Assembly (NCBI RefSeq): GCF_014982715.1
Contig: NZ_JADCJY010000001.1
Coordinates: forward strand, 124,001-188,000
DNA from: Gallalistipes aquisgranensis
Lineage (GTDB): Bacteria > Bacteroidota > Bacteroidia > Bacteroidales > Rikenellaceae
Length of the DNA: 64,000 nt
Reading direction: 5' to 3'
Shown: positions 7,744 to 16,701 of the stretch, piece after piece
How positions within the stretch are numbered: the stretch's first letter is position 1
How the letters are laid out: each line of letters opens with the position of its first letter
The notes under the pieces: generated by a model
Told to the model about the DNA's origin: nothing
What the model saw: the letters and a program-made list of their open reading frames with translations, nothing else
The model's database searches: none
Made by a program: the position numbers and the translations under genes

Positions 7744-10056
7744 ATGATTGAAACTAAGACGAACCAAGGGGCCGGTTGTGTCCCTCCCTCTCCGGCTATC
7801 GTTCCCGATGCAGAGATCGAAGCCCGTGTGCACGAATGGCTGGACCGGATGACGCTGGCCGAAAAGGTCGGCCAGATGACGCAGTTGAGTATAGACTTGC
7901 TGGGAAAGGGGCCCGATATGTATTCGAGTTACCTTCCTTTCGAATTCGACGAGGAGATGCTCCGCAAGGTGATCTGCGACTACAAGGTCGGGTCGATCCT
8001 GAACACCCCGTCGGTGACGGCCGTTCCGGTCCGGAAATGGAATGAAATCGTCACCCGGATTCAGGAACTTTCGATGGAGGCGATCGGTATTCCCACCGTT
8101 TACGGGATCGACGCCATGCACGGGGAGACCTATACGGCCGAATCGTCCCTCTTTCCGCAGGCCGTGGCCATGGCGGCCACTTTCGACCGCCGGCTGGTAC
8201 GTCGCGGAGCCGAACATGCGGCCTACGAGGTGCGGGCCAGCAACATCCCCTGGACGTTCGCCCCGGTGCTCGACCTGGGACGTGAACCCCGCTGGTCACG
8301 TATGTGGGAGACACTGGGCGAAGACTGTTTCCTCGCTTCCGAGCTGGGACGCGAACTGGTGCTCGGATTCCAGGGCGACGATCCGAACCATATCGACTCC
8401 CGGCACGTGGCTGCCTGCCTGAAGCATTACATGGGATACAGCGTGCCCGATTCGGGCAAGGATCGTACGCCGGCCTCGATCAGCCCGTTGGAGCTGAGGG
8501 AGAAGCATTTCGCGCCCTACGTGGCGGCCATCCGGGCCGGGGCGCTCTCCGTGATGGTCAATTCGGCCAGCGTGAACGGTATACCCCTGCATGCCCACTA
8601 CGAACTGCTGACGGAGTGGCTCAAGGAGGGGCTCTCCTGGGACGGAGTGGTGGTGACCGACTGGAACGACGTCAACAATCTCTGGCAGCGGGAGAAGATC
8701 GCGCACGACCGCAAGGAGGCGATCGAAATGGCGATCAATGCCGGTATCGACATGATGATGGTCCCTTACGAGACGGAGTACTGCACGTTGCTTTTGGAAC
8801 TGGCCGAGGAGGGGCGCGTGCCGATGGAGCGGATCGACGATGCCGTTGCCCGCGTACTGCGCATGAAGTTGCGGCTGGGCCTGTTCGAAAAGCCGGATAC
8901 GCTGCTGGAGGAGTATCCCGAATACGACGGAAGTGCCATTCACGACGCGATCCGGGAGGCGGCCTGCGAGTGCATGACCCTGCTCAAAAACCGGGACGGA
9001 ATCCTTCCGTTGAACAAGGATGCCCGGGTTCTGGTCACGGGGCCCAATGCCGATTCGATGCGTCCGCTCTGCGGCGGGTGGAGCTACTCCTGGCAGGGCG
9101 AGAAGGCGGACGAATTCCTTCCCGGGGGCGTGACCATTCTCAAGGCGATGCAGGCGCGCGGCGGCGCGCGGGTGACATACGCGGCCGGTGTCGAGTACGA
9201 CATGTCCGGCCGGTACGACGAGGAACTGCCGCCCCGGATCGAGGAGGCGGTGGCTGCTACGGCCGACGTCGACTGTATCGTGCTCTGTCTGGGCGAGAAC
9301 TCCTACTGCGAGACGCCCGGCAACCTGGACGATCTGGCTCTCTCGGCCGGACAGCGGGAGCTGGCCCGTGCCATGGTCGCTACCGGAAAACCGGTCGTGC
9401 TGGTGCTGGGCGAAGGCCGTCCCCGTCTGATCTCGGAGATAGAACCCGGCATGAGCGCCGTCCTGCAGAGCTATCTGCCCGGCAACGAGGGAGGGAATGC
9501 CGTCGCCGCCGTCCTGTACGGCGAGGTGAATCCCGGCGGCAAGCTGCCCTACACCTATCCGCGGTACAGTGCAGCCCTCACTACGTATGACCACAAACAC
9601 TCCGAGAGCGTCGGCCAGATGGAGGGCGTCTATGATTACGATGCCCAGGTGTCCGTGCAGTGGCCGTTCGGTTATGGGTTGAGCTACACCACATTCGAGT
9701 ATTCCGACCTGAAACTGGAGACCCCGGAGTTCGGTCCGGACGACCGGATCGGGATCGGGGTGACCGTGACCAATACGGGCGGGAGAAAGGGCAAGGAGAG
9801 CGTGCTGCTCTTCATCAACGACGACGTGGCCGGCGTGATTCCCGATGCAAGGCGTCTGCGCGACTTTACCCGTGTGGAGTTGGAACCGGGCGAAAGCCGT
9901 GAGGTGCGTTTCGAAATCCCCGCCTCACGGCTGGCTTTCGTGGGCCGCGACGGAAAGTGGGTGCTCGAAAAGGGTACGTTCACCGTACAGGTGGGACCGC
10001 TTTCCGGAAAGATCGTCTGCGGCGAGGGCCGCAAATACGGATTCAACATTTTGTAA
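7744..10056 (+). CDS. Glycoside hydrolase family 3 beta-glucosidase-like enzyme, no signal peptide
   Basis: A 770-residue GH3 enzyme. The TIM-barrel N-terminal domain carries the substrate segment KHYMGYS and the nucleophile D306 in VVVTDWNDV. The alpha/beta sandwich domain follows (residues about 395-620) and then a fibronectin-III-like domain (about 650-765, ending at the ESREVRFEIPASRLAFVG region). Family members hydrolyse terminal beta-glucosides, sometimes xylosides. Most Bacteroidota BglX-type enzymes carry a signal peptide; here the N-terminus (MIETKTNQGAGCVPPSPAI) is polar, so the enzyme is probably cytoplasmic. That suits a partner importing intact disaccharides, and the next gene encodes such a symporter, though broken. 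The exact sugar is unknown. Confidence 0.93.
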   Translation: MIETKTNQGAGCVPPSPAIVPDAEIEARVHEWLDRMTLAEKVGQMTQLSIDLLGKGPDMYSSYLPFEFDEEMLRKVICDYKVGSILNTPSVTAVPVRKWNEIVTRIQELSMEAIGIPTVYGIDAMHGETYTAESSLFPQAVAMAATFDRRLVRRGAEHAAYEVRASNIPWTFAPVLDLGREPRWSRMWETLGEDCFLASELGRELVLGFQGDDPNHIDSRHVAACLKHYMGYSVPDSGKDRTPASISPLELREKHFAPYVAAIRAGALSVMVNSASVNGIPLHAHYELLTEWLKEGLSWDGVVVTDWNDVNNLWQREKIAHDRKEAIEMAINAGIDMMMVPYETEYCTLLLELAEEGRVPMERIDDAVARVLRMKLRLGLFEKPDTLLEEYPEYDGSAIHDAIREAACECMTLLKNRDGILPLNKDARVLVTGPNADSMRPLCGGWSYSWQGEKADEFLPGGVTILKAMQARGGARVTYAAGVEYDMSGRYDEELPPRIEEAVAATADVDCIVLCLGENSYCETPGNLDDLALSAGQRELARAMVATGKPVVLVLGEGRPRLISEIEPGMSAVLQSYLPGNEGGNAVAAVLYGEVNPGGKLPYTYPRYSAALTTYDHKHSESVGQMEGVYDYDAQVSVQWPFGYGLSYTTFEYSDLKLETPEFGPDDRIGIGVTVTNTGGRKGKESVLLFINDDVAGVIPDARRLRDFTRVELEPGESREVRFEIPASRLAFVGRDGKWVLEKGTFTVQVGPLSGKIVCGEGRKYGFNIL

Positions 10057-10069
10057 ATCGTTCCCCGAT

Positions 10070-10116
10070 CCGCTCCGGGGGAGTGCGGCCGGTTGCCGTA
10101 CCCTGTCCCGGAGCGG
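10070..10116 (+). other. Intercistronic inverted repeat between GH3 and symporter genes
   Basis: Arms CCGCTCCGGG (10070-10079) and CCCGGAGCGG (10107-10116) are perfectly complementary across a 27-base loop. There is no U-tract. This could protect the upstream message end or partly terminate; it is not proof of separate transcripts. Confidence 0.45.
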
Positions 10117-10174
10117 ACCGTTACAGCCGGAGCGAAACCTCTCCGGGACGACAAACCATTAACCCTTGTCTGAA

Positions 10175-11605
10175 ATGAATGACCTGCACGTAAGTTTTCG
10201 TGAAAAGTGCGGATACGGTTTGGGCGATGCCGCCTCGAACATCTTCTGGAAGCTGTTCAGCATGTATCTGCTCTTTTTCTATACCGATATTTTCGGCCTT
10301 CCCGCAGCGGCGGTGGGGACCATGTTCCTCGTCACCCGCATCTGGGATGCGCTGATCGATTTCGTCGTCGGAGTGATGGCCGACCGTACGCAGACCCGCT
10401 GGGGCAAGTTCCGCCCCTATCTCCTTTGGTTCCTCGTTCCGTTCGGTGTGCTGGGGGTGCTGACCTTTACCACGCCCGATTTCGGCCCGACCGGCAAACT
10501 AGTCTACGCCTACGTCACATACAGCCTGATGATGATGGTCTATTCGCTGGTCAACGTACCTTATGCCTCGCTGCTCGGGGTCATCTCTCCCGATACGAAG
10601 GTGCGTACCACGCTCTCCTCTTTCCGGATGGTTTTCGCCTTCGGCGGGGGTATCCTGTCGCTCGTCCTGATCGAACCGCTCGTCCGGGCGTTCGGTTCGC
10701 TGCGCGAAGTGGCGACGGCAGAGGGTTCCGTTCCCGATCAGCAGCTGGGTTGGAGCGCAGGGGTCGTCGTGCTGGCCCTGGTCGCCATGCTGTTTCTGCT
10801 GTGCACGTTTCTCTGGACACGGGAACGGGTTCGGCCCGTGGGCGAACAGAAGAATGCACTGAGGGACGACATCCGCGACCTGTTCCGAAACTCGCCGTGG
10901 TGGATTCTGCTCGGTTCGGGTATTTTTGTATTGATTTTCAATTCGATATGAGACGGAGCGGCCGTCTATTACTTCAAGTATTTCGTGGATGCCCCCTCGC
11001 AGCTCGACCTGGGATGGATCGGCGGTTCGGTGACGCTCGTGACGCTTTATCTGGTGCTGGGGCAGATTGCCAATATCGCGGGCATTCTGCTCATGGCGCC
11101 CGTTGCCAACCGTATCGGGAAAAAACGCACCTATTTGGGAGCCATGTTGCTGGCCGGAGTGCTCAGCGTGGCGTTCTATTTCATGGGGAGCGACGACATC
11201 GTGCCGATCCTCGTGCTGCAAGTGCTCATCAGCGTCTGTGCCGGGAGCGTAATGCCCCTGTTGTGGAGCATGTATGCCGATACGGCCGATTATTCCGAGG
11301 TGCGTACGGGACGTCGGGCCACGGGGCTGATCTTCTCCTCCTCGTCGATGTCCCAGAAATTCGGCTGGACGCTGGGCGGGGCACTGACCGGGTGGCTGCT
11401 GGCATGGTTCGGGTTCGAAGCCAATCAGGTGCAGGCCGAAGGGGCTCTGACGGGTATCCGGATGATGCTCAGCATCCTGCCGGCCGCAGGAGCTTTGCTT
11501 TCCGTGCTGTTTCTGCTGTTCTATCCCCTGAACGAAAGGCGGGTGGAGGAGATCGGCCGGAAACTGGAAGCCGCACGGGCGGACGCGGCCCGGTCCGGAA
11601 ACTGA
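10175..11605 (+). pseudogene. GPH-family sugar:cation symporter (MFS) interrupted by an in-frame TGA
   Basis: The reading frame encodes a melibiose-carrier-type (GPH) transporter with 12 expected membrane helices: KCGYGLGDAASNIFWKLFS at the N-terminus, DRTQTRWGKFRPYLLW in the 2-3 loop, then the second half GKKRTYLGAMLLAGVLS and YADTADYSEVRTGRRATGL. Codon 259 (10949-10951) is TGA, and the same frame continues without other damage for 218 codons. The next residues read DGAAVYYFKYFV; in this family that motif is normally preceded by arginine (RDGA.YYFKY), so a single CGA to TGA change explains the stop. As written, the product ends after about seven helices and should not transport. The ATG at 10175 is preferred over an upstream TTG. 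A sequencing error or a strain-level mutation are the alternatives. Confidence 0.85.
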
Positions 11606-11692
11606 CAGTTCCGGGTCGGACTTCGCGGGTCCCGGTCGGGATGACCTGTGTTTCGGTCGGTAAGAGGCCTTTTCTGCCAAGGACTTTAACGC

Positions 11693-11729
11693 ATTCACCC
11701 CGGCCACGCATATGGTGGCCGGGGTGAAT
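11693..11729. terminator. Strong hairpin between convergent symporter and PUL
   Basis: A perfect 15-bp stem, ATTCACCCCGGCCAC with its complement, around the 7-base loop GCATATG. It sits 87 bases after the symporter frame and 17 bases before the GH97 stop on the other strand, so it probably serves both directions. Confidence 0.7.
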
Positions 11730-11745
11730 TGTGTTTCCGAGGGGG

Positions 11746-13773
11746 CTATTTTGTCAACGGGTCGATCCGGATCGCAGCCCCTCCGCCCGGGGCGAGTTGC
11801 AGATTTAAAATGTTGTTTTTGGGTAGGGGAAGTGAATCGACGGAGAAGTCGTTAGGGTACCGGTCTGCATTCGGTCCGTCCCGGAATATCGTGATCCGGT
11901 ACTGTCCCGGGGCCAGGTTCAGGGGAGACAGGTCGATGTCGACCGTCCTCGGGTTCCAGTCGGTGAGCGCTCCGATCCACCAGGAGTCGCCTTTTCGGCG
12001 GGCGATGGCGGCGAACTGGCCGATCTTTCCGTCGAGGGGTAGGGTCTGGGACCATACGGTGGGGACCGAGGCGATGAATCGTGTACACTCGGGTTCCTTC
12101 CGGTAGTTGTTCGGGCTGTCGCACATCATGTTCAGGGGGGATTCGAAGATGACGTACTCGGCCAGCTGGCGGCATCGTGTGCCGGGGCTCATGGGGAGGC
12201 TGTTCCGCACGCGGAAGGTCTCCCGGGTGCCGTTGAGCATGGCCCCCTGGGTGTAGTCCATGGGCCCTGCGACCATACGGATGAAGGGGACGGTCACGTC
12301 GTAGACGACCTGGTCCGCCACGTCGATAGGGGTCCATTTGACGGTTTCCAGTCCGTGTACCCCCTCGAAGTTGACGATGTTCGGATAGGTCCGGTTCAGT
12401 CCGGTGGGTTTGTACATTCCGTGCAGGTCGAGCAGGAGCCTGTGCCGCGCTGCGGCTTCGGCGATCCGGTAGACGAAGTCGACCAGCGGCTGGTCGTCCC
12501 GGTTCATGAAGTCGACCTTGAATCCTTTGATTCCCATGCGGGCATAGTGCTCGCAGAGCCCCTCGACGTCCTTGTCGAGGGCGGCGTATCCGGCCCAGAG
12601 GATGATTCCCACGTTTTTGGAGCGGCCGTATTCGACGATTCGGGGAAGGTCGATCTCGGGCACGACCTGTAGCAGGTCGCATTTCCCGTGGACGGACCAT
12701 CCCTCGTCGAGGATGACGTATTCGATGCCGTGTTCGGCCGCGAAGTCGATGTAGTGTTTGTAGGTTTCGGTGTTGATGCCGCTCTTGAAATCGACGCCGT
12801 AGACGCCCCAGTCGTTCCACCACTCCCAGGCTACTTTGCCGGGCCTGATCCAGGAGGTGTCGTCTATGCGTGAGGGTGAGGCGAGCTTGTATGTCATGTC
12901 GCTGTCGAGGAGCTCGGCGTCGTGCCGGGCGACGATGACCGCCCTCCAGGGGAAGGTGCGCGCGCCATCGGTGCGGGCGATGTAGTCTTCGGCTGCGGTG
13001 ACCATGTGCTGGAGGCCGTTGTGTCCCCCGATCTCCGTGGTCTTGGGATAGGGTGCGAAGACGCCCCGGAGCGTGTTCCCCCCGTCCGGATTGTTGAGGT
13101 ACATGCCGGGATAGCTCTCCAGGTCAGCCTCCGTGATACATATCCGGTGTCCGGAGGGGAGCTCGGCGACAATAGGCAGGAAGATCAGCCGCGCGGGATC
13201 GAGCTTGGATATCCTGTCGTGCGTGTAGACGTTCTCGAAGGAGTTAGCGAACTGCTGGGTGAAGGTCATGGGCTTCCCGGATCGGTTGCGGACGTAGGGG
13301 ACGAAGGCTTCGGTGTCGTCCGGAAACCGGAAGGAGGCCTTTTCGTCGGTCACGCGGGCGGGTTTCCCGGAAAGTTTTCTCCAGCGGTATGCCACTCCGT
13401 CGTCGTAGGCCCTCAGATCGAGGGCGTATCCTCCGGCGAAGGATAGGGAGAGCTGGTTGAACCGGTCCCGGACCTCCGCCCGCTTGTAGAAGGGACTGGG
13501 GATGATCTTGTCCGAGGAGGATCGTATGGCCTTCGTGACGCGGGGCATTCGGCCCCAGACCGTGCCGTCGTCCAGTGCGAGCGACAGCTGTTCGGGCCGG
13601 AGGATGGTGTCCCCGTCGGCCGTGACGCAGTAACGGAGGTTGTCGCCGCAGAGGATCGCGGCCGATATTTTTCCGTCGGGGGAAGACAGCGTGAAGGATT
13701 TCTCCCTCGGAGCAGCGACCGCGGCCGTTCCGCAGAGCAGCAACAGGAGGTGGAGGCGGATGTGGAGGTGCAT
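11746..13773 (-). CDS. Glycoside hydrolase family 97 enzyme, exported, probably retaining alpha-galactosidase-like
   Basis: 675 residues with a signal peptide (cleavage near AAVAA|PRE). The N-terminal GH97 beta-sandwich is followed by a TIM barrel (from about residue 290, WEWWNDWGVYGVDFKSG) and a C-terminal beta domain. GH97 contains inverting alpha-glucosidases (SusB) and retaining alpha-galactosidases. D421 in GFKVDFMNRDD aligns, by motif, with the aspartate nucleophile of retaining members, so I favour alpha-galactosidase-type activity; substrate still needs testing. A conserved NFEGVHGLE segment follows about 50 residues later. It is the last gene of the PUL, 5 bases after the GH105 stop, so it belongs to the operon and should act in the periplasm. 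Confidence 0.92.
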   Translation of the reverse strand: MHLHIRLHLLLLLCGTAAVAAPREKSFTLSSPDGKISAAILCGDNLRYCVTADGDTILRPEQLSLALDDGTVWGRMPRVTKAIRSSSDKIIPSPFYKRAEVRDRFNQLSLSFAGGYALDLRAYDDGVAYRWRKLSGKPARVTDEKASFRFPDDTEAFVPYVRNRSGKPMTFTQQFANSFENVYTHDRISKLDPARLIFLPIVAELPSGHRICITEADLESYPGMYLNNPDGGNTLRGVFAPYPKTTEIGGHNGLQHMVTAAEDYIARTDGARTFPWRAVIVARHDAELLDSDMTYKLASPSRIDDTSWIRPGKVAWEWWNDWGVYGVDFKSGINTETYKHYIDFAAEHGIEYVILDEGWSVHGKCDLLQVVPEIDLPRIVEYGRSKNVGIILWAGYAALDKDVEGLCEHYARMGIKGFKVDFMNRDDQPLVDFVYRIAEAAARHRLLLDLHGMYKPTGLNRTYPNIVNFEGVHGLETVKWTPIDVADQVVYDVTVPFIRMVAGPMDYTQGAMLNGTRETFRVRNSLPMSPGTRCRQLAEYVIFESPLNMMCDSPNNYRKEPECTRFIASVPTVWSQTLPLDGKIGQFAAIARRKGDSWWIGALTDWNPRTVDIDLSPLNLAPGQYRITIFRDGPNADRYPNDFSVDSLPLPKNNILNLQLAPGGGAAIRIDPLTK

Positions 13774-13778
13774 GGGAA

Positions 13779-15161
13779 TTATTTTTTGTCAAAGAAATAG
13801 ATGGCGGTTTGTTGCGAAGTGGGGAAGGTGTCCAGCAGGCGGATCATTTCGCTTCCGGCCAGAAGGACGGGACCGTAGCCGTGAGCCGTGTAGGGGTGCA
13901 CGAGCCGGTTGTAGTAGTAGGCCGGTTCGTAGCTGACGCCCGTGCCCACGCAGACGTTTTCGATCTGTCCCATGTTGTTGATCTGTTCCGAAAGGGCGTT
14001 CCAGCCGAGCAGGGCAGCCGGGCCGAAGGCCTTCGCGTCGAGCCACCCCTTGTTGATGCCGTGCGCCAGCCCGTAGACGAAGATGGCCGTGCCGGACGAT
14101 TCCGGGTAGGAGTCCGGCCGGTCGAGCAGCTGGTACCACATGCCGCCGCCCGACTGGCGGGCCAGCAGGCCGATGCAGTGCGCCCGGAACAGTCCGAGGA
14201 CCTTCTCCCGCTGCGGGTGGTCCGCCGGCATCACGTCCAGCAGGTCGCACAGGGAGAGGGTGGCCCATCCGTTGGCCCGTCCCCAGTAGAGGCGGGGATG
14301 GTACTCCATCTTGTCGACCCACGAGTGCATGTACAGTCCCGTCTCCGGTACGAACATCCGTTCGGAGAAACCGAATATCTGCCGGACGGCGTCGTCCAGG
14401 TATTTTTCGTCTCCGGACGTTTTGTACATTTCGGCCAGCGCCGGAACGCTCATGTAGAGGTCATCGAGCCAGAGCGTACTTTCGTAGGGCTCCTTGCGGG
14501 CCAGGGTGCCGTCGTCGAGACGGTGCTGCCGGGAGGTGATGAACCGGACGGAGTTCTCGATGAAGGGTGTCAGCGCGATCCCGCTTTCGCCGAGCCGGGC
14601 GGTGCGGAGCATGGCGGCTGTGAGCGAACCGCACTGGTCGAGGTTGTGCGGAGCGGCCACCCGGCTGAGGGGGGAGTTGTAGCCGGGATCGGCTTCGAGC
14701 CGCCGTGCCACCGTGGGGAGCACGTCCGACAGGAGCCTCATGCGCTCGGTGACGTAGCGGCGGAAGCCGGCTTCTCCGGTGACTTCGGCCGCCCGGAGCA
14801 TGCCGGAATAGGTGACGCCCCATTCGTAGGTATAGGGTCTGAAGTCGGTGTGCTCGAAGGCGAAACGTTGCGGGATGCGGGTCATGTCGGTCACGGGCTT
14901 TCCGGTCTGCGCATCGACGATCCCCTTTGCCGTCGATTTTTCGAGGAAACGCAGGATGCGGACGAGTTTTTCGCCGATGTCCTCCCGGGTCGGAACCCGG
15001 TAGGGAAAGTCGTATTCCGAGTGGACGTTGAACAGCGATACGCTGGCGTCGGTCATCTGCTTGCGGTTGTTGAGGGTGAAGCGTTCCTCCCGGGGATAGG
15101 GCTGGGCGGCGGCCGCAAGGACGATCGCCGATCCGAGCACGGTGAAAGCGGTCTTTTTCAT
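13779..15161 (-). CDS. GH105 unsaturated rhamnogalacturonyl / glucuronyl hydrolase
   Basis: 460 residues from the ATG at 15161, which opens a signal peptide (MKKTAFTVLGSAIVLAAAAQ). The (alpha/alpha)6-barrel family signature WGRANGWATLSLCDLLDVMP is present, as is TLWLDDLYMSVPALAEMY, whose first aspartate corresponds to the hydration catalyst of YteR-like enzymes. GH105 enzymes remove the 4,5-unsaturated uronic acid that pectin or rhamnogalacturonan lyases leave at the non-reducing end. This fits the three PL9 lyases just upstream. The frame is open 18 codons further upstream, but without a signal peptide character. A perfect hairpin lies in the 77-base gap to the preceding PL9 gene. Confidence 0.93.
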   Translation of the reverse strand: MKKTAFTVLGSAIVLAAAAQPYPREERFTLNNRKQMTDASVSLFNVHSEYDFPYRVPTREDIGEKLVRILRFLEKSTAKGIVDAQTGKPVTDMTRIPQRFAFEHTDFRPYTYEWGVTYSGMLRAAEVTGEAGFRRYVTERMRLLSDVLPTVARRLEADPGYNSPLSRVAAPHNLDQCGSLTAAMLRTARLGESGIALTPFIENSVRFITSRQHRLDDGTLARKEPYESTLWLDDLYMSVPALAEMYKTSGDEKYLDDAVRQIFGFSERMFVPETGLYMHSWVDKMEYHPRLYWGRANGWATLSLCDLLDVMPADHPQREKVLGLFRAHCIGLLARQSGGGMWYQLLDRPDSYPESSGTAIFVYGLAHGINKGWLDAKAFGPAALLGWNALSEQINNMGQIENVCVGTGVSYEPAYYYNRLVHPYTAHGYGPVLLAGSEMIRLLDTFPTSQQTAIYFFDKK

Positions 15162-15200
15162 GGCATTTTTTTGTCGGCCTGTTCCCCGGCCGGATTGGGG

Positions 15201-15228
15201 CCGGGAACGGCCCAAAGACCGTTCCCGG
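15201..15228 (-). other. Perfect hairpin at the PL9-GH105 junction inside the PUL
   Basis: CCGGGAACGG and CCGTTCCCGG pair perfectly (10 bp) around an 8-base loop, in the 77-base gap between two genes of one strand. No U-tract follows. It may block 3'-5' decay of the upstream message or lower read-through into GH105 and GH97. Confidence 0.55.
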
Positions 15229-15238
15229 CAGAGGGGGG

Positions 15239-16681
15239 TTATTGCAGTTCGAAGGCGCCCAGATCGGGGTTCTGACCCTGATAGGCGATCGGGTCAAGGA
15301 CGATTCCCTCACGCGCGAGGTTGATCGAGGCCGTGGGTACACCCTTGTCGACGAATACGCTTCCGGCTTTCAGCCGTCCGAAACGGGCGGGAAGCGAACC
15401 GTCGGCACCGCGTTCGGCCGCGGCATCCTTCGGGTCGAGCGACACGAATTCATCCTCCGGTTGGTCCGTCAGTCCGGGCTGGTCCCACAGGTTGCCGGCA
15501 TGCTCGTAGGTGATGTTGTCGAAGCCGTCCGCCTTTTCGCCGCCGAAGGAGATGTTGTTGTGGAAGACGAATTTCGTCTCCTCCCGGTTGGCGGCGTAGA
15601 ACTTGAAGTTGATCTGGTTGCCGAAACCGAGGCAGTTCTCGACGTAGGCTCCGTATTCGTGGTCGTTCTGGTCGAATCCCTTCACGTTGTTGTTGAAGGC
15701 GATACAGCCGCGCACCACGTGGGTCCCGCGCGAAATCAGCTGGCAGTCGCGTCCGCCGATGTAGCCGCATCCGCCGCCGATCTTGAATCCGTTCCCGTTG
15801 CCGTCCCAGACCTCTTCGGTCAGCTCGCCGCCGGTCTTCTCTTTGTAGGTCTGCTTATGGTCGTCCATGACGCCGGCGTTCCAGCACCAGCAGTCGATCA
15901 GTTCGATGCCGTACCCGCATTCGAAGAAGTCCCAGTTGTCGTCCGAATTGCTCCAGGCCCGGCAGCCGATGAAGCGGTTGCCCTTTCCGGCATTGGACTT
16001 GACTTCGAAACCGTCGGTGTTGGTACCCGCCGCGGGCAGTCCCTGCTCGTTGGTGGCGTACCAGTCGAAATTGTTGTACGAATCGCAGTTGAGGAAGGTG
16101 TTGTAGGCGGCCTTCTCGCCGTTTTCGTTGAAGATCTGGTTGTGGTCGAATCCGATGTGGAAGCCGGTTCCTCCGTTGTGATGGGCCACGCACTGTTCGA
16201 AGGTGTTGTGGGAACCCTCTCCGACGCTGAAGCCGGAGTAGTAGGCGTTCGTGACTTCGAGTCCCTTGATGTGCCAGTATTCCCCGCTGATGATGAATCC
16301 GTTGCGGCTGACGTTGGAGGGTTGCTGCGAACAGTCGAACACGGGCTTTTCGCCTTCGTAGGCCCAGAGCCTTACGGGAGAGGTGACCGAGGCGAAGCGG
16401 GTCAGTTCCACGGGAGCCAGGAGCGTGTAGGTGCCGCCCCGGACGTAGATCGTCTGGCCGGGGCGTACTTTGCTCGCCGCGGCGTGGATGGACATGGGTT
16501 TTTCGAGGGTGCCGGGGTAGACGTCTTTTCCGTTGGGTGCCACGTAGAGCGCGTTCTCGTCTCCTGCGGTGCCGGGACCGCCGCCTTCGTTCTCCGGATC
16601 GTCGGAGCAGGCGCACAGCGCCAGCGACATCAGCGAGCCGAAAGCCAGATGTTTGAGCAGGTTCGATACATTCGGTTTCAT
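15239..16681 (-). CDS. PL9 pectate/rhamnogalacturonan lyase, predicted surface lipoprotein
   Basis: 480 residues. The signal peptide ends in a lipobox and the mature start reads C-S-D-D-P-E-N-E, matching the acidic lipoprotein export signal described for surface lipoproteins of Bacteroidota. A right-handed parallel beta-helix follows, with PL9 hallmarks: calcium-site segment AWSNSDDNWDFFECG, the catalytic-base lysine K300 in GNGFKIGG, and RGCIAFNNNVKGFDQN. PL9 enzymes cleave polygalacturonate or rhamnogalacturonan by beta-elimination. It is the third of three tandem PL9 genes (20 bases after its neighbour) and the only one with a surface signal, so it is the best candidate for the first cut outside the cell. 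Confidence 0.92.
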   Translation of the reverse strand: MKPNVSNLLKHLAFGSLMSLALCACSDDPENEGGGPGTAGDENALYVAPNGKDVYPGTLEKPMSIHAAASKVRPGQTIYVRGGTYTLLAPVELTRFASVTSPVRLWAYEGEKPVFDCSQQPSNVSRNGFIISGEYWHIKGLEVTNAYYSGFSVGEGSHNTFEQCVAHHNGGTGFHIGFDHNQIFNENGEKAAYNTFLNCDSYNNFDWYATNEQGLPAAGTNTDGFEVKSNAGKGNRFIGCRAWSNSDDNWDFFECGYGIELIDCWCWNAGVMDDHKQTYKEKTGGELTEEVWDGNGNGFKIGGGCGYIGGRDCQLISRGTHVVRGCIAFNNNVKGFDQNDHEYGAYVENCLGFGNQINFKFYAANREETKFVFHNNISFGGEKADGFDNITYEHAGNLWDQPGLTDQPEDEFVSLDPKDAAAERGADGSLPARFGRLKAGSVFVDKGVPTASINLAREGIVLDPIAYQGQNPDLGAFELQ

Positions 16682-16701
16682 AAGGTCGTATTGGTTTTAA
16701 G

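Noticed and set aside
10949-10951. TGA in the symporter as a selenocysteine or programmed read-through codon
   Set aside because: The family has arginine here, not cysteine, and no SECIS-like hairpin or selenoprotein context is visible; a point mutation is simpler.
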